A DNA stretch of 64,000 bases from the NCBI GenBank assembly GCA_038496445.1, contig JALMLS010000344.1, forward strand, positions 186,001-250,000, in the 5' to 3' direction. Below, piece by piece: positions 32,131 to 53,620 of this stretch. The DNA comes from Trichosphaerium sp. ATCC 40318 (lineage: Eukaryota > Discosea > Flabellinia > Trichosidae). How positions within the stretch are numbered: the stretch's first letter is position 1; every line of letters starts with the position of its first letter. The notes under the pieces were generated by a model, which saw only the letters and a list, made by a program, of their open reading frames with translations, made no database searches and was not told the DNA's origin. Both the position numbers and the translations under genes were made by a program.

Positions 32131-34803
32131 TTACTTGAGTGAGTCAAACCTCTGCAAGAAGCGTTTTCGTGTTGCGCTTGCGTAATCATCTTCTGGTGTA
32201 ACTTGAAACATTGGGTTACAAGCTGCATTACCGAGACCTACCATCACAAGTTATAAACCAAATAGTTAGGTTGCAAATCCGTACCTTGACCTTCAGCCAT
32301 TATCTGTACTTGTATAGGTTCTGTACGGCCTTGCTCGTTTTTACCTAGGCCACCTCCTCTCCAACCCATCATCTTCATCATTTGGGCACCAACGCCACTG
32401 GCCGGTTCTGGTTCAGGTGATGCAGCTAGATGGGTTAATAAACACTTACTCTATGCTTGGCGCATGTACCTTGTTGTCGCTTTGCAGCCTCTGGGTTTTG
32501 TTCCCATGGACTCTTCCTCTTCATACCTAAACCAAGAGGTGCATCATCGTCAAAATTTGCAGCTGGCGTGTCAGTCGTTGCCACTGCTGTAGGTTGTGGA
32601 GCAGGCGTTTGAGCTGGTTCGGGCTGTGCTTGTTCTTGACTCTTCTTTTGTTCCAACAACTGTTTTCGCAGTGCTTCCAAATTGCGCTAGACATGTTAGC
32701 AAACTACAAAGCCAATAAAATATACCTCATGCAATGGAGATTCGTTGACATGCTTTTGTAATTTCTTTTCCGAGCCAAATTGCTTGCGACATAACAAACA
32801 TATCTTTCCATGTGTGATTTGAGGTAATTCTATTTCTGGTTCTTTAGGCGCTCGCTTTGGCTTACGTTGCCGTGCTTTTTTCTGCAGCAAAGTAAACATC
32901 AAACAAAACAAAGGTAAAAATCTTACCTTCTGCTTGCGAGCTGCTGGGTTTGGAATAAAACCCGAAGACACAACGCCCACATCTTCTGACGGCAATTCAG
33001 GACCAATGGCATCAACGTCACTGATTTCTTTTGATTTCTGAGACCACTTCGCTAAGTTTTGAGATACAGCTTTTGACTGTTTCTTTTTGGAAACAACAGC
33101 AGGTTTCTTTACTTCAGTAGGTTTTACTTCTTCGCTCTCAACTTCTGGTTTTGTAGGTGCTTGGACCGGTTCCACTGTATTTGGAGCCGGTTGAAGTACA
33201 TATTGTTGTGTTGTGTAATCCCATTTATAGTATTGGGCACTATGAGGTTGATAATAGATTTGTGTGGTGGCGTTAAAATACATTTGCGTGTTGTTGTCAT
33301 ATTTCCAGTCAGTTGAATCTACAAAATATTTAACCCCAACTCTCCTAATGCTACTACGTACCTTGGATCTGTTTTGGAGTACTATCTGGACGCGGTGTAG
33401 GACCTTGTGGGGCAATTTCGGCCTCACCAGACGCACTTTTCTCTCCAATAACATCATAAAAATTCGCTAGCGAAGTGTCCATCGATTCTTTCAACGGTTC
33501 TTCCTTAGCTTCATTACCACCTGTTACTACATGATGTGCGCCGGAAGTATAATACTGGATATATTCTTCATTATCAATCGGTTCAGGATCGCGATTGTGG
33601 TGATCTGGTGCGCCATCACTGTGTGGGTTGCGCTCAGCGTACGACAAGCGAATTGTAGAACCACAAAAAGTAGTCTGTGTGCCAAGCATTTGCATCGCGT
33701 AAACAGCTTCCTCGACTGTGTTGAATTCAGTAAATGCGAAACCGCGTGGGGCATTAGTGACTTTGTCACGTATGAGCCGAATTTCTTTGATTTGAGCGTG
33801 AGGAGCAAACAACTGGCTCAACTAAGCACTGTTATTACCAAAGTTTCATGCAAAATCAAGCAACTTCGTATTCAGTTATGTGTAAAGGCAATCCTCGAGT
33901 AAGAATGACTCGCGTTGGTCCAGATACTTGCATCCCGCGTGGAACTTGCTGTGCGGTCTCAGGGCGTCGCGTCTTGCAGGAGAAGCACTCTACACGACGT
34001 GCAAAGTTGCGACAAGAACATGCAGGGCATATCCAATCCATAGGCTTGCTCCTATCATTAGACGCGTGCCTTGAGTGATCGCGATGAGGTTGGTTCTTAC
34101 TTTCAGTTGCGTAACGAATTTCAACCCATCGGTCATCTGGACACCTCATTAGCCAGTACAAAAAACAGAAATTAGTTGATTCGTGAAATACGTACTCAGT
34201 TGAAGCCAACCGTCTTTGTGTTGGTCTACAAATGCTACTGCGTCTTGTATAGCAGGGAATTCTACAAAAGCAAAGCCTCTGGACTCACCAGATATTTTGT
34301 CTTTAATTAGGCGTACTGCTTCTACACGTCCGAAGACTTTTACAAAATCTGCAATCTTAACGACATTGTTAGAAATATTGTGACGTTTAATATCCAAAAG
34401 CTGAGTTGTACCATATCCCTTGTGGTGCTTAACGATAATCCACGAAACATTACAATCTTTGTTGGTTCCATTGGCTTTGCATCGCGTTCATTGTTGCGCC
34501 ATCGATCAGGCTCGCGTCGTCGACTGTCTCTCTGATCGTTTTTGTTATTTTAATGCAGACAAAACGCCTTGTTCGCGAAACCTCTTCGAAGCCTCGAAAT
34601 TTATCGTGACGCCAATCCTTCTCATTATCTGCATTCCTCTCATATGGTCGATTGCGACCTCTGTCTCTGCTTCTGTCCCTATCATAATTGCGATCTCTAT
34701 CTCTATGACTGTAGCGATCCCTATTCCCATAGTCGCGGTCTCTGCTATTATCGTAGCTACGGCGACGTGGGCTGCGATCTCTACTCCTATTGTAGTCACT
34801 CAT
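32131..34803 (-). CDS. RBM5/RBM10-like splicing regulator
   Basis: Nuclear RNA-binding protein of the early spliceosome. The start at 34803 gives an RS/RD-rich N-terminus (MSDYNRSRDRSPRRRSYDN). RRM1 reads MFRGLSLSTTRD...VEAVRLIKDKISGESRGFAF. A RanBP2-type zinc finger follows (DWICPACSCRNFARRVECFS, four Cys). RRM2 covers IKEIRLIRDKVTNAPRGFAF and NTVEEAVYAMQMLG. The OCRE motif is the Tyr-rich stretch KYDNNTQMYFNATTQIYYQP with YYKWDYTTQQYV. A C2H2 finger has CLLCRKQFGSEKKLQKHVN. The G-patch is MMKMMGWRGGGLGKNEQGR. The tail is DDYASATRKRFLQRFDSLK. This exact order (RS, RRM, RanBP2 finger, RRM, OCRE, C2H2, G-patch) defines RBM5/RBM6/RBM10, though which paralogue cannot be said. It is divergent from SPB1. 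Confidence 0.92.
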
Positions 34804-34924
34804 TGGTATTTAATACCTGCGTGGGTGTGGGAGGCAACTGTTTTGTGTGTAGGTCAAGTTCGTTCGTTACACTTAACGAATGTTCTGTGCCTTATAACTT
34901 CCAGCAACTTTCCCAACTGCGAGT
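34804..34924. promoter_or_regulatory. 121-base bidirectional promoter, RBM5/10-like and SPB1
   Basis: The start codons of two divergent nuclear RNA-processing genes are separated by only 121 bases, so their promoters are shared or overlapping. No TATA box is evident. Coordinated expression is possible but not shown. Confidence 0.4.
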
Positions 34925-37829
34925 ATGAGTAAAACGAAGAAGGGAAAGGGACGGTTAGATCAGTGGTATCGCCTAGCTAAGGAAGTTGGTTTCCGTTCGC
35001 GTGCCTCGTTCAAACTTGTACAATTAAATCAAAAATTTGATTTCCTACGCAAGAGTAATGTAATTATTGATTTATGTGCTGCTCCAGGTGGTTGGTATGG
35101 TTTTTTACATGGCATTTCCCAACTATTTTATTAACTGCTATAAAAGGCTGCAAGTATGCGCCAAGTACATGCCATTCGAGAAGGTGCTAATTGGTGTTGA
35201 TTTGGACCCTATTCGACCAATTCCAGGCGTAATAACGTTCCAAGCTGATATTCTCACCGCCGCGTGTGTATCTCAGCTCAAGGGATACCTAAAAGGCGCA
35301 AAAGCAGATGTGTAAGCATTTTGGACTACATATTTCTAAACTATCTGTTCGCTTACGCTCTTCATAGTGTGCTTCATGATGGTGCACCAAATGTGGCTGG
35401 TAACTACGCTTCGGATGCGTACAAACAGAATGAACTTGTTCTTCACTCTCTCAGACTTGCCACCAAGTTTCTAAACAAAGGCGGTATGTGCTACCTCACT
35501 ATGTTTTCAATATTTTACAAACGACACAACTAACACTGGCAGGTATGTTTGTAACAAAGATTTTTCGCAGTAGAGATTTCAACTCAGTCATGTGGGTTTT
35601 GAACCATTTATTCCGTTCTGTACACCAAAGTAAACCTCCTTCGTCTCGTACGACATCTTCAGAGACGTTTCTCGTATGTCAAGACTATTACGCACCAGCA
35701 AAGATTGATCCAAAGTACTGTTTTGTGTTGATAACTAGCCAAAGCTAATGATTGCAATTTAGAATGTTCGATCCAAAACAAGTATTCAAAGAGCTTCCAA
35801 AGGAAGAATCAGGAAAGGTTTCAATGTTGTGGCATAAAAAACGTGACAAGAACAGAGAAGGATACGATCCATCGCTTGGTACGCAAAGAAAACTGTTATT
35901 ATTTTATTTTATTTTCCAATGGCGGCTTCTAGTACAGTTTCTAACAGTTTATAGGTATGTTGCTCTACAATCCAGTACCAGTATCCGAGTTCGTCATTGC
36001 AGAAAACCCAGTAACAGTATTGTTGAAGGCAACTAAGCTCATCTTCGAGGGAGATCAGGATAAATTGTACAAATCTACAATCTGTCAATCAAAAATACTA
36101 ACTGAGATTTTGTTAGGATTGAAAAACATCCTCTCACTAATGAAGATATAAAGCACATGTTCACAGATTTGAAAGTGAGAAGTAAGCGTGACTATCAACG
36201 CATTTTGAAGTGGCGCACACGAATTCGAGAACAACTCGACTTGGAGGAAGATGACGAAGAGGAAGAAGAACAACGAAAACCTGATGGCAGAAAAGAAGGA
36301 CCATTAGTCAAAATCCAAAAACAAGCACGTGACTCTTAACCCTGTCAACAATTACAAAACTCTGCATTGTTTTTCCTACCCAGCTTTATTATTAATAACA
36401 GCAATTAGATGGACGAAGCTGATGCTAAGGATCGAAGAGAACTCAAAAAGAGACTAAGAAAATTGCGAAAAGAAAAAGACAAACATCAAAGCCGTGACGC
36501 ATCCACCGTTCTTATTACACCTGAAGCAGATACTGATATCTTCCAACTTTCTGATATGTCAGGAGACAAGCTTGAGAAATTCAAGAATCAAGCTGTAAAC
36601 AACGTTCCACTAGAATCCTACATTACAGGCGAAAATCCAGGAGATTTCGACGAAGAAGTTAAAAAATATATTGACGGTAATGCTCACTGGTTGGGTGAAG
36701 TACAAGAGCAAGAAGATTATCTATACGAGCGTCAATTAAACTTAATGAAGACGCGTGGTATGGTAAAAGACAGAGTTATAGTAGAGCCGTTTGAGGAGGT
36801 TAAAGAAATCTTCGCTGAAGAAAATGAAGTTAACATGGACGAACTTGACGATGCCGATGCTTACCCCGAAGAAGAAGAACAACCTCACGATTTACTTGTA
36901 GAGCCTGTTGTACCAAGAATGTCTGCAGGTGCAAAAACAGCAATGTGGTTCGACAACGACCTCTTCAATGAGCTCGTAGGTGATACTTCGGAGATCCAAG
37001 AACTTGAAACAGAACAACGGGGCTCTAAGCGTCAAAATGATGGTGATGACTACGGGCAACCACCTTCAAAGAAACAACGTAAAGGAGATAAAGAGGAACA
37101 CAGTTCCGTCAGCTCAGATGACGAGTCTGATGAGGAAGAAAAAATAGATTTAAATGATCACTTTTTATCTATTGAGGAAAAAGCCGAATTCTTGGCAATG
37201 GGTAAAGCTATGCAGGACCCACAAGAGCGTGCTAGGATAGTAGACTTTGGTATAGGTAAAAACGCTAGACCAGCGGGTGAAGACTTGCCAGAATGGTTTG
37301 TCGATGACGAACGTCAAGCAAACCCAGTTTTTCTGCCTGTTGAAAAACAGAACTTTGAACATTTTGCGAATGAATTGAAGCCTCTTAATGCCAGAAACTC
37401 CAAGAAGATTATTGAAGCAAAGATAAGAAAGAAGAAGAGATTACATAGAGGAATTCAAAAAGCTCAAGAAAAGACAAGAGGTATCTTGCAAGCTGATTAT
37501 TTGAGTAACGCACAAAAAATGAAGTATATCCAAAAAGAAATGAACAAACAAATTAATGGAAGACGTAATAACCCTAGAAAGGCTGTAGTAGTAGCGAAGA
37601 AGTTTAACCAAGGCAGTTTTGCATCTGGTGTTCGCGTCAAGGTTCGTATAATGAAAAAGCATTTTTCCTCTTTTTTTTTTTTTGCAAGTACTTTTTTTGT
37701 TGACGTTCTGTACTTTAGGTTGTAGATAAGAGAATGAAAAAAGATCTTCGCGCAGACAAAAGACGTGCCAAGGATAAGAGAACTCATAAAAAGGGCCACA
37801 GAGCACTATCAAGGCACAAGAAGCGCTAG
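34925..37829 (+). CDS. SPB1: SPB1/FTSJ3 rRNA 2'-O-methyltransferase
   Basis: Nucleolar AdoMet-dependent methyltransferase of 60S ribosome assembly. The start at 34925 gives [20 protein letters not shown], then [18 protein letters not shown] and the AdoMet-binding motif [12 protein letters not shown]. Further FtsJ motifs are [35 protein letters not shown], the catalytic Lys in [12 protein letters not shown] and the Glu in [14 protein letters not shown], so the K-D-K-E tetrad is complete. After the catalytic domain come a Lys/Glu-rich middle region and a large uninterrupted exon (36409-37656) with the acidic segment and the Spb1 C-terminal domain ([40 protein letters not shown]). It ends [13 protein letters not shown], a basic nucleolar-type tail. 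Several short introns lie in the 5' third. Confidence 0.93.
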
Positions 37830-38088
37830 AAATCAGAACGTTAATGTACTTGTAAAATATAACAAATCAAACAGTAAATCTATGCATGTCATTGAACCAC
37901 ATTTTTTTTGTTACTACGTGACAATGCCTCAACAGCATACTAGAAGTTAAAAGTGTCTAAACTTAAAGAGAGGGTTTTGTTAAGTGAGCTCTTTGAACAA
38001 AGAAATAATCAGTTAAAGTTGTTCCCAATGTCTCAAAAAGTACGAAAACTGATGTGCTGGTATTTCGCTTTCTAACGTTGAAACAAAG

Positions 38089-39359
38089 ATGTACCAAGTT
38101 GATGCCTTCACAAACAAAGTTTTTGGAGGTAACCCTGCGGCTGTATGCATAGTAGATCCAAAAAACGAGGTATGTCAAGTTATAAAGTTACTAGAGTTCT
38201 CATGGGCATTGTAGCCTTCAGACGCATTCAAACAGAGCCTAGCGCAAGAAATGAACTTGTCTGAGACAGCTTTTCTGGTACCAAAAGAAAATGGTTACTC
38301 CCTACGCTGGTTCACGCCTGCTCGCGAAGTAAGGTCCACACAAGAGTATTGTTTACAATAATACGCTCATAGGTTGAGTTGTGCGGTCACGCCACATTGG
38401 CGAGCGCTCACGTGCTTTATTCCACGGGAGCTATAGCGAAAGACGATACTGTACGTGTGAAACTCAGGGAAGTCACAAGATAGTTGACATGAATTTTTTT
38501 ATGTAGGCAGTGTTTCATACAAAATTCAGAGGTACCTTAACATGTCAGTTAAAAGGTGATTGGATAGAAATGGTACATAAAACACTGTTCTCATGTCTTT
38601 AACATTCTGTGAAAGGATTTCCCAGTGCAGCCTGAGAGTGAAGCAACAGCGCCAAAAGAAGTACGAAAATATGATGCTATTAAGCTAACGTTTGTTATTA
38701 GCTTGGGGAAAGTGTAAGCGGTGTTGATATCAAGTATGTTGGTAAAAACGTCGATGACTACATCGTGCTTGTTGACAGTGAAGCAACATTACGTATGGAG
38801 GTGTGAGGCTGCGAACAATCTGATTCTAGTAGGCTCGTTGGCACCCGACATGCACCTTTTAGGCAAAGTTGAGACCAGAGGAATAATATTCACAGCCAAG
38901 GCAAACGAAGACTCAGGTAACAGTACCACAATAATTGCAGACTAATTTTTTGTAGAGTACGATTTTGTATCACGATTTTTTGCACCAAGATGTGGCATTG
39001 ATGAAGGTGCTTCTTTGTTTTCTTACAAGAAACTATTACTTTCAGTAACAACTAACTACCCTAGATCCTGTCACTGGAAGTGCACACTGCTGCCTGGTAC
39101 GGCACGTGTTTCTCATGTATATCTTATTATGTTGTAGGCGCCTTTCTGGATAAAACGATTGGGTAAACCAGAACTCACAGGATATCAAGCAAGTAGCCGT
39201 GGAGGCACGGTCAAAGTGAAGGTAAGTAGTACTTAGTGCAATTCCAATTGCCTGTAACGTATAATGGGTTCTAACCGGCCTCAGGTCACAGGAGATAGAG
39301 TTCAACTTCAAGGGCAAGCTAAAACAGTATTTGAAGCAGTATTAAATACAACTGTGTAA
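38089..39359 (+). CDS. PhzF-family isomerase-like protein
   Basis: PhzF/diaminopimelate-epimerase fold protein, likely cytosolic. The start at 38089 gives MYQVDAFTNKVFGGNPAAVC, the family N-terminus. Next come SLAQEMNLSETAFLVPKENG, with the conserved catalytic Glu of NLSETAF, and LRWFTPAREVELCGHATLAS, then YDFVSRFFAPRCGIDE and DPVTGSAHCTLL, the second family signature. The end is GDRVQLQGQAKTVFEAVLNT. About nine short introns interrupt it. In eukaryotes the substrates of most PhzF homologues are unknown; bacterial PhzF isomerises a phenazine precursor, but no phenazine genes are seen here. Confidence 0.88.
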
Positions 39360-40004
39360 ATCTACGTAATTATACGACCCGCAAACCCTCTGAACGGCAC
39401 ATACACCGATTTCGATATAAACGGAGGTATTGTGAAATGTAGTTGCTATTCGCAGCACGTGCTGTCCCGCAGTTATATCTTTGTAAGTGTTTTGAAGGTG
39501 TTTGGCCATTGAGCTAGTATTAAAAACAATTGCGAGTGGTTCAAAAATATCTCGTTCTACAGACATCTTATAGTGTTAACGGTGTTTACTGATGATACAG
39601 GATCAACAGCCATGCCATATTTGACAGTTTAATGGCGAGATATCGAATTTCTGTGTCAAACATAACGCAGGCATTTTATTCTCTCTTGTGGTGTAAATCG
39701 CGTAGGCAGTAACACGTTTGGTACATAACCGCGATATAAATCAGTACAATCAATGTGGTGGACACAAAGTTAAAATGACACTCACTACACGCTTTTCGCG
39801 TGCCTGTACCTTACATAGGCAAATCATCTAAACGAAACAGTTCACAAACCGATTAATCCCACATTTAATTACGCTGCACAACTACTGCGTTAGCACACAT
39901 ACGTTTAAACGGTGCTAGGTTGATTAAAAACAAAGGTCAACAATATTTCACGACCTTTCTCTCTCAACAGAGTTGTACATGACAGATATCCCGCCATCGC
40001 GTCC
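39360..40004. other. Intergenic between PhzF and the CHD1-like gene
   Basis: A minus-strand ATG frame at 39342-39566 encodes about 74 residues beginning MSVERDIFEPLAIVFNTSSM. It overlaps the PhzF stop by a few bases and has no recognised family. The remainder shows no exon and includes the promoter of the CHD1-like gene. Confidence 0.25.
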
Positions 40005-48743
<8,739 letters not shown>

Positions 48744-49971
48744 TGAGTCCTGGTGATTGTACAGCAAACCAGACTTGACTACATCGCTTTTTTTGTAATA
48801 CTTTGATGTTGATTGAATCGAGTATGGCGCGATGAACTAGGTCGTTGTGCCCTGAGTGCACTGGAGTCTTTTTTTTTTGTAAATTTGTAAAGTTAAAAAA
48901 ACGCTACAGTAAAAAATCTAAAACCAGATGTATTTTTTGCTTTTGTACCCAAAATATTTTGCAAAAAACTATTAGCCGCTACACGTAAATCGAAGTACAA
49001 GTGTCTTAGTTTTTAAATGTACGTTTGCTGCTCAATGGCACGATTGTTTCTAGACAGCATTCTTACTTTGTCACAGAGCTTAGAATTTTCGGGCAAAACT
49101 TGCCAAAAAACAGAAAATAGAAGGTGAAATAAAAATAAAATTGATAACCCTGCAGCATATTTCTGAAAAAACAGAATTAATCGCTTACAGCCACTTTTTA
49201 GAAATCAAAACCTTTCCAATGCTGTTCTCACATGTGCAAATAGCTGCCACGAGGGTTTTTTGACGTGTTGAAATGTGCATTATCCATTTTTGAGTTATGC
49301 CATAGATATTTCGGTGAAGAGTAAAGCGATGTATGATACCCACCTCCTTTTTTCCTCCTTGGGCCGTTTTGATGTATGAAACCTGTACATTGATCACTTG
49401 AGTTATTGAGCATCCATCATTACGCGGTAAATCCATTTGAATTTAAAAAACCTCCAATGAGGCTTTAACGCATCACTGACGCCATGACACGCTCTTGTTT
49501 TAAAATATAGAACCGAATCTGGACGTTTATAGTTAAAAAAGTCGGTTGGTTCCACGATCACGTTTTTACAGCCGAAACTGGATCAATCGGTTCAGTAGTG
49601 GACCGACATACCATACTTGTTACGTTGGTTAATGTTGGCGTTGTGTTGCTCCTCAAAAAGTTACGTTGTGGACAATAATCAGCGATGTTGTTCACTGTGT
49701 GGTTAGCTACCTGTTTACGGAATAGTAGAATAGTAGGGCATGAAATTTGTGCTAGCACTTCTGTTTCCATGGCTGATTGTGTTTGGGTAACGTATGTACC
49801 TCTGTCAAAGCGTCACATCGATTACAGCAATATATTAGTTATTACAAAGAGTACCTTCCACTCGTTTTTTTTGGTTGACTTTTACTTACTTGGCTGTTTT
49901 GCGTGCTATTACTCCATAAAAAGGCGAAAAAATCAGTTATATTACCTTTACACACGAAGTACACCATCAAG
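48744..49971. other. Intergenic with one unassigned minus-strand ORF
   Basis: A minus-strand ATG frame of 83 codons at 49185-49436 begins MDLPRNDGCSITQVINVQVS and ends ENSIGKVLISKKWL. It is intact but matches no family I know. Overlapping frames at 49558-50041 on both strands look like shadows. The last stretch before 49972 is the likely promoter of the RhoGEF gene. Confidence 0.25.
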
Positions 49972-51643
49972 ATGTCCAAGTTATTTTCTTCTCTTGCCAG
50001 CTTTACAAAGACTATCTTCGGGAGCGACAAGAAGTCCATAACCACCTCTAAAACTACAGTACGCCTTACTAAACCACTATCGCCCCTGTTTTAAAACGTT
50101 TCCTGGCTTTCTAGCCCGTTTCCTAATTCCGAAACGAAATGAGTAAAATACAGACTTTTTTTATTTTTAGGGAATTTTGTTTCTATCTAGCCTTTAGCAA
50201 CGTATTTTGGTTTACTCACTGTTTCTTTAGACTTGTGACAACTTTACGACATTTTCTCCTTCGGAGAATTCGGTGACGCCATTAACTACTTCATTACCTA
50301 AAGTACGTTCTTACTTTTCTGAAATTTTTTTTGGTTGTTTTTGGCTTTATTGTCGTTGTTTAAAGTGGCTAACTCGTTCTTTTAGAAATCCAAGGTACTA
50401 AAAAGGACTGCAAAGAAAGCTAGAAGGTCTCTTAGGACCCATAATTTCCCTGCAGAACCAACGGTGAAAACAGCGGAGTACAAAAAACGCTGTTTTCTTG
50501 TTGGTGAAATTCTTGCCACAGAAAAGAATTATATCTATAATCTGCTAAAACTCCAAACAGTACGTCCTGATCTTCATTTTTTTTCTGACTTTCTTTCGCT
50601 CACACTTGTGTTAGGTTTCAAGACCTGCCGCTCTCATGCTTACACCTGATGAGCATGCATCTGTTTTTTGTGGGTTTGAGTCTCTCATTGATCACCACAC
50701 TGCTTTCTATCGCTCTCTCAGAAGGCGTGTTGCAAAGTGGGGCCCAGAGCGAATTGCTGGTGCTTTTCTGAAAGCAGATTTTCTCTCGGAGTACATTAAG
50801 TACAATGAGAACCACAAAACTGCGACTCAGTCATTAATTTATCTCAAACATAAATATTCGAGATTCAGAATATTAATCGATAAATTTAATGCCACAGCAC
50901 AACTCGAGGAGCAACCTGATATCCTCAGTTACATTATAGCACCAGTACAACGCTTATTCAAGGTATGCAAACCATCCTTTTATAATAACCTTGTTTTTCT
51001 TCTTTGCTATCATTGTAGAGTTTTATTAATCTCATCTTAGTACATGCTCCTTATCAAAGAATTACTCGGAAAAACTTGTGCTCTTTCAACAGAGCACAAG
51101 AAGCTATCTCAAGCCTCTTCTATGCTCAACAACATCCTTCTAGAGAGCAACGAGGGTATGAAGAGCAAAGAAGAGAAACTTGATCAACAGAATACTCTGT
51201 TGCAAGTTGCCTCTTCCATGAAAGGCACATTTCTGTATAAAAACGGACGTAGGATTATCTACAGTTCTAGTTTGAGTGCCAGAAAGAATGCACTGCAGAG
51301 ACGAAAACACACCCCACACGGATTTTTATTTAATGACATATTTGTCATTGCTGAGGAGTCTCATACATCAAATGATGGTAATGAGACAAGTCAGTATAAT
51401 TTCATGTGCTCGATGGTGTTGAAAGAGGCTATGCGTGTTAGTAAAACCAAACCTAAACAGTTTAAAATACACCTTGGCAGTTGCTCAGTCAAAGTCAATG
51501 TGCAGAAGAAAGAAGATTGTAAAAAGTGGGTTGCACTCTTACAAAGAGCAATCTCTGACATCCAGGGTAATGTATCAGCACCACTGAGGTCTGAGAAAAC
51601 ATTACAAAAACCTGTACCGCAATTTACTACGGAATTGCTGTAA
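49972..51643 (+). CDS. DH-PH domain RhoGEF
   Basis: Guanine-nucleotide exchange factor for a Rho-family GTPase. The start at 49972 (MSKLFSSLASFTKTIFGSDK) is followed by a short Ser/Thr-rich N-terminus and a basic linker (KVLKRTAKKARRSLRTHNF). The DH domain shows its first conserved helix, RCFLVGEILATEKNYIYNLL, then ERIAGAFLKADFLSEYIKY and the signature ILSYIIAPVQRLFKYMLLIK. The PH domain follows with FLYKNGRRIIYSSSLSARK, FLFNDIFVIAEES, YNFMCSMVLKEAMR and the final helix KKWVALLQRAI. It ends QFTTELL. Four introns are visible, all in the first two-thirds. No SH3, RhoGAP or other added domain is seen. The target GTPase is unknown. Confidence 0.85.
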
Positions 51644-51716
51644 ATAAAAAAACCATTAAAACACTTTTTTATTGTTATTATACTGAAACAATTCTGAGTA
51701 CAATTTATTGTTGTTC

Positions 51717-53507
51717 CTAGTCTGTACCACGAACAAGCTCGTAAACATTCCAACGTTCAGGTACAGTGGCTGGTCTCCTTGTTCTACATCCCCTACAACA
51801 TCCTCTTCGTACAACACAATAGCAATTCATAGCAGTCTGATCTTTGTATTGGAAGGACAGGTCGTAAGTGTAAATCTTTGTTGAGCATTGTGAATCACGT
51901 TTTGCCGCTTCTGCGCATTCAGCAGGCCATAGACGCTCATTCCATGGAGAAGGACGACCTCTCATAAGCAGTTTCTTATGACAAGTCTTAAAAGTGTCAC
52001 CATTGCATTTGTGATGTCTCTTGTTTGATTCGTTGGGAAGAACTTGATAATCTCCATTGAATCCATCACAGAAAACGTTTCTTCTCCTGTTTGAAAGGTA
52101 AGAAGGATTGAATCGTGGCGTATTTCTCTTTGGTTCTAAGTCGCAATTCCTACAATCATTCGTAATTGGCCACTTTGGGACACGTGTAATATTCTTGTTC
52201 AAGTTAACAGCATCACAAGAAATACATTCATCTCCGTGTCTCCAAGGTATATCTTGGTGTTGAGGTGGTGGTGTAAAGTTCTCAAACAACCTTCCTGTTC
52301 CTTTTCGGTAGCATGTGGAATGATAAGCAGGGTCACCAGGTTTGACAACATCTGTTATTCCAAATGTCTCGCTAGTACGCCTTGGTCTTACTGTGAAGCA
52401 AACGTCAACTTTAGTAGCAGGTTCTCCAAGTTGATTTTTTTTAATCGTGTTTCTGCATAGTGCTGGTAATAGATTTGCTTCACCGTTATATCTACTAGCA
52501 ACAAGTTCACGTGGCATAACGGTAAATCCAGCACAATTACCAGCCCTTATGTCGCATGCTCTTTCACATATTGTACGGTCATTGAAAATCCTGAAGCAGT
52601 CTATTGTTTTAAAGAAATGAGTTCATAAACTTATTGTAGTGTTAAATATCTTACCAAATACTTCTCGGGGATTTGGAAAGTAACAATGATCCATTCGACT
52701 TAAGCATGTCATCAGAAAAAACAAGTCTTGAAGGTAAAAAACGCACGTGTACGATCCTGCTGGATTTCTTCTACCGTATATATTTGCAATTCTATTTGGT
52801 CGATAGTCGACATCAATACAATCGCGATATCCTCTCCACAACCACTGAATAGTGTAGGCGCCGAACCCACCAACTCCTGGTATTTTAAGTCTTACCATAT
52901 CAGCATCTTGAGGTCTATTGGCGTAATGATCAAACTTGAAAACACCTTCAATAAAAGGCATTTTATTGTTTGTGTATTCGCAATAATTTCTGACTTCTAG
53001 TGCGTTTTTGTACCCGAACAATTTAGCACCATCTCCCCACGGCCCAAAAGACTCAGGTCGCGGTATAAAGTTAGGAGAATTAGGCAAAATCTCACCGCTG
53101 TAGAATTCAGAATGAGGTCGGAAGTTAGCTCCTCTAAACGCAAAACGTCTGTGGTATACTGGTAAATTCTTGCAACGAGCATTAGGCGCTTCCCGCAGGT
53201 ATGTATCCAAAGAATCAAAAGATACTTCGTTGAGTCTTCCCTCGTTCGTAGACTTTATGATGACGTAGTAAGAAGGGGTACTGTGACCTACAGACCACTC
53301 TATCTCAAATTCTTGATTCGGTCCAACTTGAACGTGTGGGCCAGGTTGCCTTCTTGCTGGACACGGTGTTTGAGTACTAGCTATGTCTCTACTTCTACCC
53401 AGACCAAATGACCAGTTATGTGCTTCTATAGATGGGAAGGAAACTAAGGTGAAAAAGAGAACCAAGGCAACAATTGGCATTCCAAATGAACACATTCTAC
53501 AAAACAC
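51717..53507 (-). CDS. Secreted protein with predicted N-terminal His after signal peptide (LPMO-like)
   Basis: Two or three exons encode about 540 residues. A signal peptide (VALVLFFTLVSFPSIEA) ends just before HNWSFGLGR, so cleavage would leave His as residue 1 of the mature protein. A second conserved-looking His lies at about mature residue 46 (EWSVGHSTPSYYVIIKS). Later come a Cys/Tyr-rich region, GVGGFGAYTIQWLWRGYRDC and HCYFPNPREVFD. N-terminal His plus an internal His is the histidine brace of copper lytic polysaccharide monooxygenases, which cut cell-wall polysaccharides; here that role is inferred, not recognised from a named AA family. The C-terminal 270 residues are rich in Cys in pairs (CISCDAVN, NDCRNCD), as in extracellular disulfide-bonded modules. 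Phase supports an intron at about 52680-52735, and a second near 52600-52655. A single minus-strand gene; no neighbours suggest its target. Confidence 0.6.
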
Positions 53508-53620
53508 TTAGTTTATTTAGCGCTAAGATGTAAATAATGATACTGAACACGTGATTATTCGAACTTTAGCAAAACTAAAACCAAAGCGTTTTCCAGTGAG
53601 GTAGGCGTACGTTATCAAGT
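53508..53620. promoter_or_regulatory. Upstream region of the His-first secreted protein gene
   Basis: About 110 bases between the start of the secreted gene and the stop of the next minus-strand gene. It contains CACGTG at about 53550. No TATA box is clear. Confidence 0.25.

Noticed and set aside
49558-50041. Overlapping ORFs on both strands before the RhoGEF gene
   Set aside because: They overlap each other and the RhoGEF first exon, with no motifs; likely chance frames.
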